A DNA stretch of 64,000 nt, taken from NCBI GenBank assembly GCA_002360945.1, contig DERO01000032.1:62001-126000 (forward strand), written 5' to 3'. This document shows positions 8,430 to 21,146 of the stretch, one piece after another. This stretch comes from Leclercia adecarboxylata. GTDB lineage: Bacteria > Pseudomonadota > Gammaproteobacteria > Enterobacterales > Enterobacteriaceae. Position numbers and translations under genes: made by a program. The first letter of the stretch is position 1; every line of letters starts with the position of its first letter. Under the pieces are notes generated by a model. It searched no databases. It saw only the letters and a list, made by a program, of their open reading frames with translations, and was not told the origin of the DNA.

Positions 8430-10148
8430 ATGAAACAAACCGTGGCGAACTACATCGCGAAAATGCTGGAACAGGCCGGAGTGAAACGGATCTGGGGTGT
8501 CACCGGGGATTCCCTCAACGGCCTGAGCGACAGCCTGAACCGGATGGGCACCATCGAGTGGATGCCTACCCGTCACGAGGAGGTCGCCGCGTTCGCCGCC
8601 GGGGCCGAGGCCCAGCTCACCGGGGAACTGGCGGTGTGCGCCGGATCCTGCGGGCCGGGCAACCTGCACCTGATCAACGGCCTGTTTGATTGCCATCGTA
8701 ACAACGTCCCGGTGCTGGCCATCGCAGCGCATATTCCGTCGAGTGAAATCGGCAGCGGCTATTTTCAGGAGACGCACCCGCAGGAGCTGTTCCGGGAGTG
8801 CAGCCACTACTGTGAGCTGGTCTCCTCACCGGAGCAGATCCCACAGGTGCTGGCCCTGGCCCTGCGCAACGCCATTTTAAAACGCGGCGTCTCGGTAATC
8901 GTTCTGCCCGGCGACGTGGCCCTGCAGGCAGCCCCGGAAAGTGCCAGCAACCACTGGTATCCGGCCCCCCTGCCGGTGGTCACCCCCGCCCATGCCGAAC
9001 TGAAAAAGCTGGCGCAGCTGCTGCGCTACTCCAGCAATATTGCCCTGATGTGCGGCAGCGGCTGTGCCGGGGCCCATGACGAGCTGGTGGAATTTGCCGG
9101 CATGCTCAAGGCACCGATCGTTCACGCCCTGCGCGGTAAAGAGCACGTCGAGTACGATAACCCCTATGACGTGGGGATGACCGGGCTGATCGGCTTCTCG
9201 TCCGGGTTCCACACCATGATGAACGCCGATACCCTGGTGCTGCTCGGCACCCGCTTCCCCTATCGCGCCTTCTACCCTACCGACGCGAAGATTATCCAGA
9301 TCGACATCAACCCGGCCAGCATCGGGGCGCACAGCAAGGTGGATATGGCGCTGGTCGGCGACATCAAGGCCACCCTCGCCGCGCTGATGCCGCTGCTGGA
9401 GGAGAAAACCGATCGTAAGTTCCTCGACAAGGCTCTGAGCGACTACCGCGATGCGCGCAAGGGGCTGGACGACCTGGCGAAGCCCAGCGAGAAAGCGTTG
9501 CACCCGCAGTATCTGGCCCAGCAGATCAGCCACTACGCCGATGAGGATGCCATCTTCACCTGCGACGTGGGCACCCCTACCGTCTGGGCGGCGCGCTACC
9601 TGAAGATGAACGGCAAACGCCGTCTGATTGGCTCGTTTAACCACGGCTCGATGGCTAACGCCATGCCGCAGGCGCTGGGGGCCAAAGCCACCACGCCGGA
9701 GCGGCAGGTGGTGGCGATGTGCGGCGACGGCGGCTTCAGCATGCTGATGGGCGATTTCCTCTCGGTGGCGCAGATGAAGCTGCCGATCAAAATCGTCGTC
9801 TTTAACAACAGCGTGCTGGGCTTTGTGGCGATGGAGATGAAGGCCGGGGGCTATTTGACCGACGGCACCGAGCTGCACGACACCAACTTCGCCGCCATCG
9901 CCGAAGCCTGCGGCATCACCGGCATCCGCGTGGAAAAAGCCTCCGAGGTGGACGATGCCCTACAGCGCGCCTTCTCCACCGAAGGGCCGGTGCTGGTGGA
10001 CGTGGTGGTCGCCAAAGACGAACTGGCGATCCCGCCGCAGATCAAACTCGAGCAGGCCAAGGGCTTTAGCCTGTATATGCTGCGCGCCATCATCAGCGGC
10101 CGCGGCGATGAAGTTCTGGAGCTAGCCAAAACCAACTGGCTCAGGTAA
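8430..10148 (+). CDS. poxB: Pyruvate dehydrogenase (quinone), pyruvate oxidase
   Basis: A 572-residue peripheral membrane enzyme, same length as E. coli PoxB. It decarboxylates pyruvate to acetate and CO2 and passes electrons to ubiquinone, using thiamine diphosphate and FAD. Seen: the catalytic-glutamate region [14 protein letters not shown] (residues 47-60), the ThDP/Mg motif GDGG...NN ([12 protein letters not shown], then FNNSVLGF), and the lipid-activated carboxyl end ([15 protein letters not shown]). AGGAG lies upstream of the ATG. It is first in an apparent poxB-ltaE-ybjT operon, with gaps of 38 and 9 bases. Confidence 0.98.
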   Translation: MKQTVANYIAKMLEQAGVKRIWGVTGDSLNGLSDSLNRMGTIEWMPTRHEEVAAFAAGAEAQLTGELAVCAGSCGPGNLHLINGLFDCHRNNVPVLAIAAHIPSSEIGSGYFQETHPQELFRECSHYCELVSSPEQIPQVLALALRNAILKRGVSVIVLPGDVALQAAPESASNHWYPAPLPVVTPAHAELKKLAQLLRYSSNIALMCGSGCAGAHDELVEFAGMLKAPIVHALRGKEHVEYDNPYDVGMTGLIGFSSGFHTMMNADTLVLLGTRFPYRAFYPTDAKIIQIDINPASIGAHSKVDMALVGDIKATLAALMPLLEEKTDRKFLDKALSDYRDARKGLDDLAKPSEKALHPQYLAQQISHYADEDAIFTCDVGTPTVWAARYLKMNGKRRLIGSFNHGSMANAMPQALGAKATTPERQVVAMCGDGGFSMLMGDFLSVAQMKLPIKIVVFNNSVLGFVAMEMKAGGYLTDGTELHDTNFAAIAEACGITGIRVEKASEVDDALQRAFSTEGPVLVDVVVAKDELAIPPQIKLEQAKGFSLYMLRAIISGRGDEVLELAKTNWLR

Positions 10149-10186
10149 AACAATCGGCATCGCCTTTAAAATAATAAGGAAATGCC

Positions 10187-11188
10187 ATGATTGATTTACG
10201 CAGTGATACCGTTACCCGTCCGACGCAGGCCATGCTCAAGGAGATGCTGGCCGCGCCGGTCGGGGACGACGTTTACGGCGACGACCCGACCGTTAACGAA
10301 CTCCAGCGCTATGCTGCCGGGCTGAGCGGCCACGAGGCCGCTCTGTTCCTGCCGACCGGCACCCAGGCCAACCTGGTGGCTCTGCTCAGCCACTGCGAAC
10401 GCGGCGAAGAGTACATCGTCGGCCAGGGGGCACATAACTACCTGTACGAAGCCGGTGGCGCAGCGGTGCTCGGCAGCATCCAGCCGCAGCCGATTGATGC
10501 CGCGTCTGACGGCTCCCTGCCGCTGGACAAAGTTGCCGCCAAAATCAAAGCCGACGACATCCACTTCGCCCGCACTAAGCTGCTCAGCCTCGAAAACACC
10601 CATAACGGCAAAGTGCTGCCGCGCGAGTACCTGAAAGCGGCGTGGGAATTTACCCGCGAACGCAAGCTGGGGCTGCACGTCGATGGCGCCCGCATCTTTA
10701 ACGCCGTGGTGGAGTATGGCTGCGAGCTGAAAGAGATCACGCAATATTGCGACTCGTTCACCATTTGTCTCTCCAAAGGGCTGGGCACGCCGGTGGGTTC
10801 TCTGCTGGTGGGCAATGCCGACTACATCAGGCGCGCCAACCGCTGGCGTAAAATGACCGGCGGCGGCATGCGCCAGGCCGGGATCCTCGCCGCGGCCGGT
10901 CTGTACGCCCTGAAAAATAACGTTGCCCGCCTGAAGGACGATCACGACAATGCGGCGTGGATGGCGACGCAGTTGCGCGAGATCGGTGCCGATGTGATGC
11001 GTCACGACACCAATATGCTTTTTATCCGCGTGGGGGAGGACAACGCCGCGGTATTGGGTGAGTTTATGAAGGCGCGCGGCGTGCTGATCAACGCCTCGCC
11101 GGTGGTCCGTCTGGTAATGCATCTCGACGTCAACCGCGAGCAGCTTGCGGAAGTGGTTGCCCACTGGCAGGCATTTTTGCAGCGCTAA
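10187..11188 (+). CDS. ltaE: Low-specificity L-threonine / L-allo-threonine aldolase
   Basis: A 333-residue PLP enzyme that cleaves L-threonine and L-allo-threonine to glycine and acetaldehyde. Lys197 in CLSKGLGTPVGS is the Schiff-base lysine, His83 (GAHNYLYE) stacks on the cofactor, and Asp166 with Arg169 in HVDGARI bind PLP. AAGGA precedes the ATG. It lies between poxB and ybjT, as in E. coli. Confidence 0.97.
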   Translation: MIDLRSDTVTRPTQAMLKEMLAAPVGDDVYGDDPTVNELQRYAAGLSGHEAALFLPTGTQANLVALLSHCERGEEYIVGQGAHNYLYEAGGAAVLGSIQPQPIDAASDGSLPLDKVAAKIKADDIHFARTKLLSLENTHNGKVLPREYLKAAWEFTRERKLGLHVDGARIFNAVVEYGCELKEITQYCDSFTICLSKGLGTPVGSLLVGNADYIRRANRWRKMTGGGMRQAGILAAAGLYALKNNVARLKDDHDNAAWMATQLREIGADVMRHDTNMLFIRVGEDNAAVLGEFMKARGVLINASPVVRLVMHLDVNREQLAEVVAHWQAFLQR

Positions 11189-11197
11189 GGAGCCATC

Positions 11198-12634
11198 GTG
11201 CCGCAACGTATTCTGGTCCTGGGTGCCAGCGGGTATATCGGTCAACATCTGGTGGCCGCCCTCAGCGCGCGCGGGCATCAGGTACGGGCGGCGGCACGCA
11301 ACGTCGAGCGCCTGCAAAAGCAGAGCCTGCCCAACGTGAGCTGCCATAGCATCGATCTCAACTGGCCGCAGGATCTGGCGGCCCTGCTTGCGGGGGTGGA
11401 TACCCTCTACTATCTGGTGCACAGCATGGGCGAAGGGGGCAACTTCATCGCCCACGAGCGTCAGGTGGCGATGAACGTGCGCGATCTGCTGCTGGAGCAC
11501 CCGGTCAAACAGATTATTTTCCTCAGTTCACTACAGGCACCCGAGCATGAGCAGTCCGATCACCTGCGCGCCCGGCAGCTGACCGCTGAGACACTGCGCA
11601 GCGCCGGGATCCCGCTCACCGAGCTGCGGGCCGGGATCATCGTCGGGGCCGGCTCTGCCGCCTTCGAGGTGATGCGCGACATGGTCTATAACCTGCCGGT
11701 GCTGACCCCGCCGCGCTGGGTGCGATCCCGCACCACGCCGATTGCGCTGGAGAACCTGCTCCACTATCTGGTGGCGCTGCTCGATCATCCGGCCACTGAG
11801 CACCGGGTGCTGGAGGCCGCCGGGCCCGAGGTGCTGAGCTATCAGCAGCAGTTCGAACACTTTATGGCGGTGAGCGGCCGCCGTCGTCCGCTGATCCCCA
11901 TCCCCTTCCCGACCGGCTGGATTTCGGTGTGGTTTTTAAACGTCATTACCTCCGTGCCGCCGACCACCGCCAAAGCGCTAATCCAGGGACTGAAGCACGA
12001 CCTGCTGGCCGACGACCGGGCGCTGAGGGCGCTGATCCCGCAGGATTTAATCCGCTTCGATGATGCAGTGCGCAACACCCTGAAAGAAGAGGAGAAGCTG
12101 GTCAACTCCAGCGACTGGGGCTACGACGCCCAGGCCTTTGCCCGCTGGCGTCCGGAGTACGGCTACTATCCGAAACAGGCCGGCTGTACGGTGAAAACCG
12201 CCGCCAGCCTGAGCGCCTTGTGGGAAGTGGTGAATCAGCTCGGCGGCAAAGAGGGCTACTTCTTTGGCAACGCCCTGTGGCAGACCCGGGCGATGATGGA
12301 TCTGCTGGTCGGTCACAGGCTGGCGAAAGGCCGCCCGGCGGCACCGTACCTGCAAACCGGCGATGCGGTCGACAGCTGGAAGGTAATTATCGTCGAGCCG
12401 GAGAAGCAGTTGGCGCTGCTGTTCGGCATGAAAGCTCCCGGGCTCGGGCGGTTGTGCTTTACCCTGAAGGACAAAGGCGACCACCGGGAGCTGGACGTTC
12501 GCGCCTGGTGGCACCCGCACGGGATGCCGGGTCTGTTCTACTGGCTGCTGATGATCCCGGCGCACCTGTTTATCTTCCGGGGCATGGCCTGGCGTATTGC
12601 ACTTCTGGCAGAACAAAAGACAGAAAAAGTCTGA
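11198..12634 (+). CDS. ybjT: YbjT, SDR-type NAD(P)-binding protein with DUF2867 tail
   Basis: A 478-residue protein starting at GTG 11198 with AAGGAG before it. Residues 1-230 form an atypical short-chain dehydrogenase fold ([16 protein letters not shown] at the amino end). The remainder is a DUF2867-type domain (for example [27 protein letters not shown]) with a hydrophobic stretch close to the end ([13 protein letters not shown]) that may contact the membrane. The substrate is unknown. It is the last gene of the poxB operon. Confidence 0.92.
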   Translation: MPQRILVLGASGYIGQHLVAALSARGHQVRAAARNVERLQKQSLPNVSCHSIDLNWPQDLAALLAGVDTLYYLVHSMGEGGNFIAHERQVAMNVRDLLLEHPVKQIIFLSSLQAPEHEQSDHLRARQLTAETLRSAGIPLTELRAGIIVGAGSAAFEVMRDMVYNLPVLTPPRWVRSRTTPIALENLLHYLVALLDHPATEHRVLEAAGPEVLSYQQQFEHFMAVSGRRRPLIPIPFPTGWISVWFLNVITSVPPTTAKALIQGLKHDLLADDRALRALIPQDLIRFDDAVRNTLKEEEKLVNSSDWGYDAQAFARWRPEYGYYPKQAGCTVKTAASLSALWEVVNQLGGKEGYFFGNALWQTRAMMDLLVGHRLAKGRPAAPYLQTGDAVDSWKVIIVEPEKQLALLFGMKAPGLGRLCFTLKDKGDHRELDVRAWWHPHGMPGLFYWLLMIPAHLFIFRGMAWRIALLAEQKTEKV

Positions 12635-12725
12635 TTAAAACTCCGAATCTTTCACGTTTCCCATTGCATAGCGTCGTAATTCACGGAAGAATGCGCACGA
12701 AATTCTTTTCAAACAGTGGATCGAT

Positions 12726-13739
12726 ATGAAGGTACTGGTTACCGGCGCCACCAGCGGCTTAGGCCGCAACGCGGTGGAGTTTTTGCGCAATAAAGGCGTC
12801 AGCGTCCGGGCCACCGGTCGCAATGAAGCGATGGGAAAATTGCTGCAAAAAATGGGCGCAGAGTTTGTCCATGCCGATCTGACGGAACTGGTCTCTTCCC
12901 AGGCAAAAGTGATGCTGGCCGGGATCGATACGCTGTGGCACTGCTCCAGCTTTACCTCGCCCTGGGGCACCCAGGAAGCCTTCGATCTGGCGAACGTCCG
13001 CGCCACCCGCCGTCTGGGCGAGTGGGCCGTGGCCTGGGGGGTGCGCAACTTCGTGCATATTTCCTCCCCGTCGCTCTATTTCGACTATCACCACCATCGC
13101 GATATCCAGGAAGATTTCCGTCCGGCGCGCTACGCCTGCGAATTTGCCCGCAGCAAGGCCGCCAGCGAACAGGTGATCGATCTGCTGGCGCAGTCTAACC
13201 CGCATACCCGCTTTACCATCCTGCGTCCGCAGAGCCTGTTTGGCCCGCACGACAAGGTGTTTATTCCACGCCTGGCGCAGATGATGCACCACTACGGCAG
13301 CGTGCTGTTGCCGCGCGGTGGGGATGCGCTGGTGGACATGACCTATTTCGACAACGCCATTCACGCCATGTGGCTGGCCAGCCAGAGTGAGTGCGACAGC
13401 CTGCCGTCCGGGCGGGCGTACAACATCACCAACGGCGAACCGCGTTCATTGCGCAGCATTGTGCAGAAGCTGATTGACGAGCTGAACATCCAGTGCCGGA
13501 TCCGCTCGGTGCCCTACCCGATGCTGGATATCATCGCCCGCAGCATGGAGCGGCTGGGGAACAAGGCGGCCAAAGAGCCTGCCCTCACCCACTACGGGGT
13601 ATCGAAACTGAACTTTGATTTTACCCTCGATACGCAACGCGCCGAGAGTGAGCTGGGCTATAAACCGCTGGTGACGCTGGATGAAGGCATTGAGCGCACC
13701 GCCGCCTGGCTGCGGGATCACGGTAAGTTACACCGCTGA
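12726..13739 (+). CDS. ybjS: YbjS, NAD-dependent epimerase/dehydratase family protein
   Basis: A 337-residue extended SDR protein: Rossmann motif [16 protein letters not shown] at residues 4-19, and [12 protein letters not shown] followed by [12 protein letters not shown], which supplies the Y-x3-K-like catalytic region in variant form. It resembles 3-beta-hydroxysteroid dehydrogenase/epimerase members; the substrate is unknown. A 91-base gap separates it from ybjT, so it may have its own promoter. In E. coli the next genes are amiD/ybjQ; here the secretion block intervenes. Confidence 0.92.
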   Translation: MKVLVTGATSGLGRNAVEFLRNKGVSVRATGRNEAMGKLLQKMGAEFVHADLTELVSSQAKVMLAGIDTLWHCSSFTSPWGTQEAFDLANVRATRRLGEWAVAWGVRNFVHISSPSLYFDYHHHRDIQEDFRPARYACEFARSKAASEQVIDLLAQSNPHTRFTILRPQSLFGPHDKVFIPRLAQMMHHYGSVLLPRGGDALVDMTYFDNAIHAMWLASQSECDSLPSGRAYNITNGEPRSLRSIVQKLIDELNIQCRIRSVPYPMLDIIARSMERLGNKAAKEPALTHYGVSKLNFDFTLDTQRAESELGYKPLVTLDEGIERTAAWLRDHGKLHR

Positions 13740-14180
13740 TTAACGCCGGCTGCGGGATTTGAGCTGCTGGTATTTGTGCCACACCTTGCGGGCGTAAATC
13801 ATCCGCTGCGGGTAGTTCTCTTTTTTTAGTCCGGCGTTATAGGCCCCGACCGCTTCCCAGCTGTCGCCGTACACCCGGATCATCCCCGACAAAATTGAGG
13901 CCCCGACCATAATCGAGGTGCAGGGCTCGGCGATCAGGCGATATTCGTCGATCCCCGCGCGCTGCAGCTCGGTAAAATGGATGCTGTTAATTTGCATCAG
14001 CCCGACATCCCGGGTGCCGTCGTGGTTCCAGCCTACCGCATAGGGGTTCATTCCCGACTCGACGTTAGCAATGGCATACAGCAGATAGGGATCGACGTGA
14101 TAGCGCTGCCCGGCGCTGTCCCAGCAGTTTGCCAGCGCGCTGTGACTGAGCAGCAACAGCAGAAGAAGTACGCGTTTCAT
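13740..14180 (-). CDS. IagB/IpgF-type lytic transglycosylase
   Basis: A 146-residue exported murein hydrolase. The signal peptide (MKRVLLLLLLLSHSALA) ends before NCWDSAGQRY; the catalytic Glu41 sits in NVESGMNPYAVG, followed by the family motifs GLMQINSIHF and AVGAYNAG. The reading frame extends to TTG 14201, but ATG 14180 places the signal peptide at the start. Small soluble transglycosylases of this class open murein for secretion machines. Its position at the downstream end of a gsp/chitinase locus suggests the same role here (inference). Confidence 0.85.
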   Translation of the reverse strand: MKRVLLLLLLLSHSALANCWDSAGQRYHVDPYLLYAIANVESGMNPYAVGWNHDGTRDVGLMQINSIHFTELQRAGIDEYRLIAEPCTSIMVGASILSGMIRVYGDSWEAVGAYNAGLKKENYPQRMIYARKVWHKYQQLKSRSRR

Positions 14181-14199
14181 TTTTATACCCGCCAGACGC

Positions 14200-14225
14200 A
14201 AAAAGACGGGGGCTGAGCCCCCGTC
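14200..14225 (-). terminator. Intrinsic terminator after the chitinase gene
   Basis: On the minus strand a 9-bp GC-rich stem (GACGGGGGC / GCCCCCGTC) with a 3-base loop followed by TTTTT, 17 bases beyond the chitinase stop. The transglycosylase gene begins about 20 bases further on and so probably depends on read-through or a promoter inside the hairpin region. Confidence 0.9.
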
Positions 14226-14242
14226 ATCTCAGGTGCGGAAGA

Positions 14243-16906
<2,664 letters not shown>

Positions 16907-16965
16907 TCATTCCTGTTGATATACGTGAACTTAATACACCATGCGATCCATTCGTCATGGTAAAA

Positions 16966-16979
16966 GGGTTAATTAACCC
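16966..16979. promoter_or_regulatory. Perfect palindrome in the chitinase upstream region
   Basis: GGGTTAATTAACCC is a perfect 14-base palindrome 63 bases before the chitinase start. The 157-base gap between gspO and chiA is AT-rich and suits a separate chitinase promoter with an operator. No known regulator could be matched. Confidence 0.4.
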
Positions 16980-17060
16980 GGAGTTACGATATCGTTCGCC
17001 ACGCTATTTTTCGCCTCTTCGCTTTTATTAAAAAAGCTCAGGAAAAACTTGACCGGCGAA

Positions 17061-17828
17061 TTAAAAAGTGAAAAACGCGTGCTGCAGAATAAATATTGTC
17101 AGACCGGCAAAGGCCAGAAAAGGACCGAACGGAATAACGTTCTCCTCCTGATGGCGGAAGCAGATCGCCCAGCCGAGAATCCCCCCCAGCGCCGCCAGCA
17201 GCAGGATCGAGGGTAATGCCTGCCAGCCGCACCAGGCGCCGAGCGCCGCCAGTAGCTTAAAGTCGCCGTAGCCGAGCCCTTCCCGGCCGGTGACCAGCCG
17301 GTGCCCCTGGTAGACCAGCCATAGCACCAGATAGCCCGCCACCGCGCCATACAGGGCATCGGTAAGCGGCAGCAGATGCGTATGCAGATGGATCAGCAAC
17401 CCGGCCCACAGCAGCGGCTGGGTCAGGCAGTCCGGCAGCAGTCGCTCTTGCAGGTCGATCGTCGCCAGCGGCAGCAGGCCGCACCACAGCAGCCACAGCG
17501 CCAGCAGCAGCGGTAAAGCGGGCATCAGCCAGGCGCTGAGGGCGAAAAAGAGCGCGCTGAGCAACTCCACCATCAGCAGCCGCAGCGGGATGGGCGTGCG
17601 GCAGCAGCGGCAGCGCCCGCGCAGCATTAGCCAACTGACCAGCGGGATATTTTCCCACCCGCGCAGCCGGTGCTGGCACGCCGGGCAGTGCGAGGGGGGA
17701 TAGAGCAGGTTCCCGGCCCCCTCCTCTTCCCTGATTTGTGCGGGTAGCCGTTCCACCACTACGCCAAGAAAGCTGCCGAGGATCGCCCCCAGCACGCCGC
17801 TGGCGGCACAGAATCCAGGGCTCATCAT
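17061..17828 (-). CDS. gspO: T2SS prepilin peptidase GspO
   Basis: A 255-residue polytopic inner-membrane aspartyl protease that cleaves and N-methylates the pseudopilins GspG-K. The amino-terminal cytoplasmic loop carries two CxxC pairs (C48/C51 and C73/C76); the catalytic aspartates are D125 (IDLQERLLPD) and D189 in GYGDFK. The start overlaps the gspM stop as ATGA. It is last in the gspC-O operon; a gspN gene is absent. Confidence 0.96.
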   Translation of the reverse strand: MMSPGFCAASGVLGAILGSFLGVVVERLPAQIREEEGAGNLLYPPSHCPACQHRLRGWENIPLVSWLMLRGRCRCCRTPIPLRLLMVELLSALFFALSAWLMPALPLLLALWLLWCGLLPLATIDLQERLLPDCLTQPLLWAGLLIHLHTHLLPLTDALYGAVAGYLVLWLVYQGHRLVTGREGLGYGDFKLLAALGAWCGWQALPSILLLAALGGILGWAICFRHQEENVIPFGPFLAFAGLTIFILQHAFFTF

Positions 17829-18310
17829 GCGCTTTTTTTCCAGCTCAGCTGGATATCCGCTTTCACGTCGTTGAGGTGATCCACCGGGGTCAGGTTCATC
17901 TTCTCCAGCTGCACACCGGTGGCAAGATTCATCTCCCGCAGCCAGTTTTTCAGCACGTAGACGTTCACCCGGTTAATGGCGAAGGTCAGGGACTGGCCGT
18001 CCTGACGCACGTCGCTGAGCGTCAGGTTGATCTCATGGGCGCTGTTTTCCACCGCGCTGCGTGGATTGTTGGTTTTCAACTGCTGAACCTGTAGATGATT
18101 TTTGGCAATTTCGTCGCGCATCCAGCGCAACGTCTCCTGTTGTCGGTTGAGCGTCGACTGGCTGCGACCGATCATCGTGTCCAGCGGCACCATGCCGCCG
18201 TAGTAGACCGCGGCACAGCAGAGCGCCGCCGCCCCCACCTTAATCAGGTTGCGCTCGCGAACGCTGTACTGCTGATAGCGGTTTTTTAACTGTGCTATTT
18301 TTGTTTTCAT
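17825..18310 (-). CDS. gspM: T2SS inner-membrane protein GspM
   Basis: A 161-residue bitopic protein of the assembly platform: short cytoplasmic basic amino end, one transmembrane segment (LIKVGAAALCCAAVYYGGM, residues 22-40), then a periplasmic coiled coil and ferredoxin-like domain. It partners GspL. It overlaps gspL and gspO by 4 bases each. Confidence 0.92.
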   Translation of the reverse strand: MKTKIAQLKNRYQQYSVRERNLIKVGAAALCCAAVYYGGMVPLDTMIGRSQSTLNRQQETLRWMRDEIAKNHLQVQQLKTNNPRSAVENSAHEINLTLSDVRQDGQSLTFAINRVNVYVLKNWLREMNLATGVQLEKMNLTPVDHLNDVKADIQLSWKKSA

Positions 18311-19449
18311 TTATATTTCCCTGTCACTAGCGCGGTATAAGGCGCCGCCGTGGAAACAGGCTGTAAGGAAAAGGCAAAATTCGCGCTCGCCTGCTGCACA
18401 AATTCCTGCAACTGCTGCGGGTTTTGTGCTTTTACGCTGAGCGTCATATTATTTTGCGCGTTGTCATATTCGACCCGCTCAATTTCCATTCCCGGCACGC
18501 GGCGTTTAATTTGCTCCAGCGCCTCCAGCTGCTGAAATATCCCTTTCTTCTGTTTTTTAATATTCTGACCAAAATGGTATTTGATGTTGCTCTGCTGGCG
18601 CAGGCTGGGGAAATGGTGCTGATAGAGCTGCACGATCTCCTGCTGAAGCTGGTTCTCCTTTTGCACCAGCATCCACGCCGTGGCAACACGCGGCCCGGTC
18701 AGCAGCCCGACGCACAGCAGCGCCATCACCCCCGTGACGATCCGCATTTTTTTCGCCGCGCCGCTGTCTGCCACCCGCAGGTCGAACTCGCCGTGCAGCA
18801 GGTTGACCCGGCAGGTTTTCCAGCGCGCCTGAATCAGCGCCAGCGGATGCTGCCACGGCAGGGTTTCACTGCATGCCACCCCGGCCGGAGCCTCGCCGTA
18901 GCAGGTTATCTCCCCGGGGGTTTTCGCCAGCAGCAGCGGCAGCATGGCGGGCTCCACCGCGCAGGCGCTCGCCTCGCCGAAGCGCAGCCAGACCTGCTCC
19001 TCCAGCGGCACCAGGGTGTTGCTGTTTACCTCGCCCGGCAGCAGCCAGGCATCCGGCAGAACCTGCACCACCTTTAGCCCGGCGTCGTTGAAGCGCGCCA
19101 GCCACTGATGCAGGCGCGGAGCGTCGATGGCCACCGCATCCACCTCGCGTCCGGCTTTGTTCAGCACCGTCCAGTGGAGGGTGTCGACATCGCCGATCAG
19201 CGTCTCTTCCGCCATCCACGAGAAAGGGGTGTTCTGCGCCGACTGCGTCTTTTTTGCCAGCGTGAAGTGGCGGAAGATCATCTCGCTCGCCGGTAACAGC
19301 AGACAGACGCGGGACGCCAGCGGGTGTGACGCCAGCTCGCTGAGCGCCTGATGCCCGTTCAACGCCATCACCTGCTGACTGCCCGATTCGCACCACCATA
19401 CTTTTGCGTCCTCGCGACTATCGGGACGCACAAAAATTACCTGTTTCAT
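18307..19449 (-). CDS. gspL: T2SS inner-membrane protein GspL
   Basis: A 380-residue protein with an actin-like cytoplasmic domain (residues about 1-240) that recruits the ATPase GspE, one transmembrane segment (VTGVMALLCVGLLTGPRVA, near 250), and a periplasmic coiled coil plus ferredoxin-like domain. The start is 15 bases after the gspK stop; the end overlaps gspM by 4. Confidence 0.93.
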   Translation of the reverse strand: MKQVIFVRPDSREDAKVWWCESGSQQVMALNGHQALSELASHPLASRVCLLLPASEMIFRHFTLAKKTQSAQNTPFSWMAEETLIGDVDTLHWTVLNKAGREVDAVAIDAPRLHQWLARFNDAGLKVVQVLPDAWLLPGEVNSNTLVPLEEQVWLRFGEASACAVEPAMLPLLLAKTPGEITCYGEAPAGVACSETLPWQHPLALIQARWKTCRVNLLHGEFDLRVADSGAAKKMRIVTGVMALLCVGLLTGPRVATAWMLVQKENQLQQEIVQLYQHHFPSLRQQSNIKYHFGQNIKKQKKGIFQQLEALEQIKRRVPGMEIERVEYDNAQNNMTLSVKAQNPQQLQEFVQQASANFAFSLQPVSTAAPYTALVTGKYK

Positions 19450-19464
19450 AGACTCAGACTTTTG

Positions 19465-20481
19465 TTATTCAATCATTCTGTAACGGCGCTGCCAGGTTCT
19501 GACCTCGCCCGCCTCGCGCTCTGCCCGCAGCTGGCTGACCACGCGCAGGGTTAACTCGTCGGTACTGCCGGTGTAGTCGACGCGGAAAAAGCGGCTGTTG
19601 ACGTCGAGCAGATCGGCGGCCTGTTTCAGGTCGTCTTTCAGCTGCGGGGCGTCCCGCGCCAGCAGCTCGCTGAACGCCTTGACGCTCTCCCAGCCCTCGT
19701 CCGGACGTGCTTCAATCACCCGCTTTGCTTCTTCTGCGGTCAGCTTGCCGGGGAACAGCGCCGCCAGCAGGCCCGCCTGCTGCGGCGTCAGGGTATTGAC
19801 GTCCACCCGGCTGGCGGTGGTCGGCAGGGCGCAGAACAGCTTGCTCACCTCCGGCCAGGCCGCTGCCGGAAAAGCGGGCAGCAGCTTGAGTTCGTTCAGA
19901 CTGAGCATCATCCGGTTCGCCGGCAGACGTGCCGGCTGGAGCCCGGCCCAGGCGTCATCCTCCTGCCCCGCTCGGGCGGTAGTGGTGTCCTCGTCGAGGT
20001 AGTCCACCAGCTGGAGGTAAATCTCTTCTGCCGTGAGGGTGCTGATGCCGCTGTCGGTCAGCAGCTGCTCAACGATCTGCTGCTGACGCGGCTTCTCCGT
20101 CACTGCGGGCGCGGGCTTCTCTTCCTTCCCGGCGCTGGCCGGCACCGCCAGCAGGTTGTTGACGTTAAAGCAGTCCTGGGCATCCTCCACCTGGCTGACC
20201 ACCGTATAGAACTCGCCCTGGGTCTCCAGGGGTTCATGCCACTCGCCTTGCAGGGTCAGGACGCTCTCCTCGCCGCTGATGGCGGCCAGCAGTCGATGTT
20301 TGATCGCCTCCTCCTGACGCTGCATTGCCCAGCGCAGCTGCTGCTGGCTCACCTGGTAGTGGGTTTTCTGCAAATTGCGGCAGAACTGCTGGCTGATTTT
20401 GGCCGCCAGGGCCGACATCATCACCAGCAGGATCAGCACCACCAGCAGGGCGACGCCCTGCTGTTTGCGCACCCGGCTCAT
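19465..20481 (-). CDS. gspK: T2SS minor pseudopilin GspK
   Basis: A 338-residue tip pseudopilin. Prepilin leader MSRVRKQQG cleaved before V10, with the variant sequence G|VALLVVLILL in place of FTLLE; GspK proteins characteristically lack the +5 glutamate, as here. The large periplasmic domain contains the helix-hairpin-helix-like NTLTPQQAGLLAALF. The start overlaps gspJ (ATGA). Confidence 0.94.
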   Translation of the reverse strand: MSRVRKQQGVALLVVLILLVMMSALAAKISQQFCRNLQKTHYQVSQQQLRWAMQRQEEAIKHRLLAAISGEESVLTLQGEWHEPLETQGEFYTVVSQVEDAQDCFNVNNLLAVPASAGKEEKPAPAVTEKPRQQQIVEQLLTDSGISTLTAEEIYLQLVDYLDEDTTTARAGQEDDAWAGLQPARLPANRMMLSLNELKLLPAFPAAAWPEVSKLFCALPTTASRVDVNTLTPQQAGLLAALFPGKLTAEEAKRVIEARPDEGWESVKAFSELLARDAPQLKDDLKQAADLLDVNSRFFRVDYTGSTDELTLRVVSQLRAEREAGEVRTWQRRYRMIE

Positions 20482-21146
20482 GGCTGTGCCTCCGCCGCGG
20501 GCGGTGTCTCTGGCGCATCCGGCGGCGTCTCTGCCGGGGCATCCGTCGGTTTATCCGCCGTCGGCTCTGCCGGTTTTGCCACTTCCGGCGGCAGCTCGCC
20601 CGGGGTGGTAAAGACCCAGCGCCAGCGGTCGCCGTTCTCCATGGTGAGCGTCAGCTCCACGCCGTCCGGCTGGGCGTCGCTATCGCTCCACGCGTTTTGC
20701 CAGCCTGCCTGCCAGAATCGCCACTGCACGGCTTTGACCTCATTGACGATCGGTACCTCGTCCGGTTTGCTGTTGGCCGGGCCGTCCAGGGTCGGCCAGA
20801 CGTCGCGCCACAGGTGGCCGCCCTCCAGCCGCCAGCGCACGCGCTCCAGCTGGAGCTGACCGCTGACGCCGTTGAGAGTGGTCATCTCCAGGGCGTTGTT
20901 TTTCAGGCGAAACACGCCTGCAGCGTTACGCGGCGCACGCCCCTGGAGTTGAAAAAAATCCCGCTCCAGCAGGCTCCAGGCGCGCTGGAGCTGGTTGAGC
21001 TTCGCCGCGCTGGCGTCAGTGGCGGAGCTGGTGCGCATCGCGCCGTCCAGAATTTGCCAGGCCAGGGTGCTGATCACCGCGAAGATGGTCAGCGCAATCA
21101 TGATCTCCAGCAGGGTGAACCCCTGCTGGCGGCGTGTCTGTTTCAC
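20478..21146 (-). CDS. gspJ: T2SS minor pseudopilin GspJ
   Basis: A 222-residue pseudopilin with leader MKQTRRQQG and G|FTLLEIMIAL. It starts at GTG 21146, overlapping the gspI stop as GTGA. The carboxyl end carries a tail of about 40 residues composed almost wholly of Pro, Ala, Glu, Asp and Thr (PEVAKPAEPTADKP...), longer and more acidic than the usual GspJ end. Confidence 0.93.
   Translation of the reverse strand: MKQTRRQQGFTLLEIMIALTIFAVISTLAWQILDGAMRTSSATDASAAKLNQLQRAWSLLERDFFQLQGRAPRNAAGVFRLKNNALEMTTLNGVSGQLQLERVRWRLEGGHLWRDVWPTLDGPANSKPDEVPIVNEVKAVQWRFWQAGWQNAWSDSDAQPDGVELTLTMENGDRWRWVFTTPGELPPEVAKPAEPTADKPTDAPAETPPDAPETPPAAEAQP

Noticed and set aside
10196..11500. 434-codon minus-strand frame opposite ltaE
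   Set aside because: It is an antisense shadow of ltaE and the start of ybjT, with low-complexity His/Gln/Arg-rich translation and no ribosome site.
17038..17060. Terminator for gspO
   Set aside because: Only a weak AT stem without a clear T tract was seen after the stop; not enough to call.
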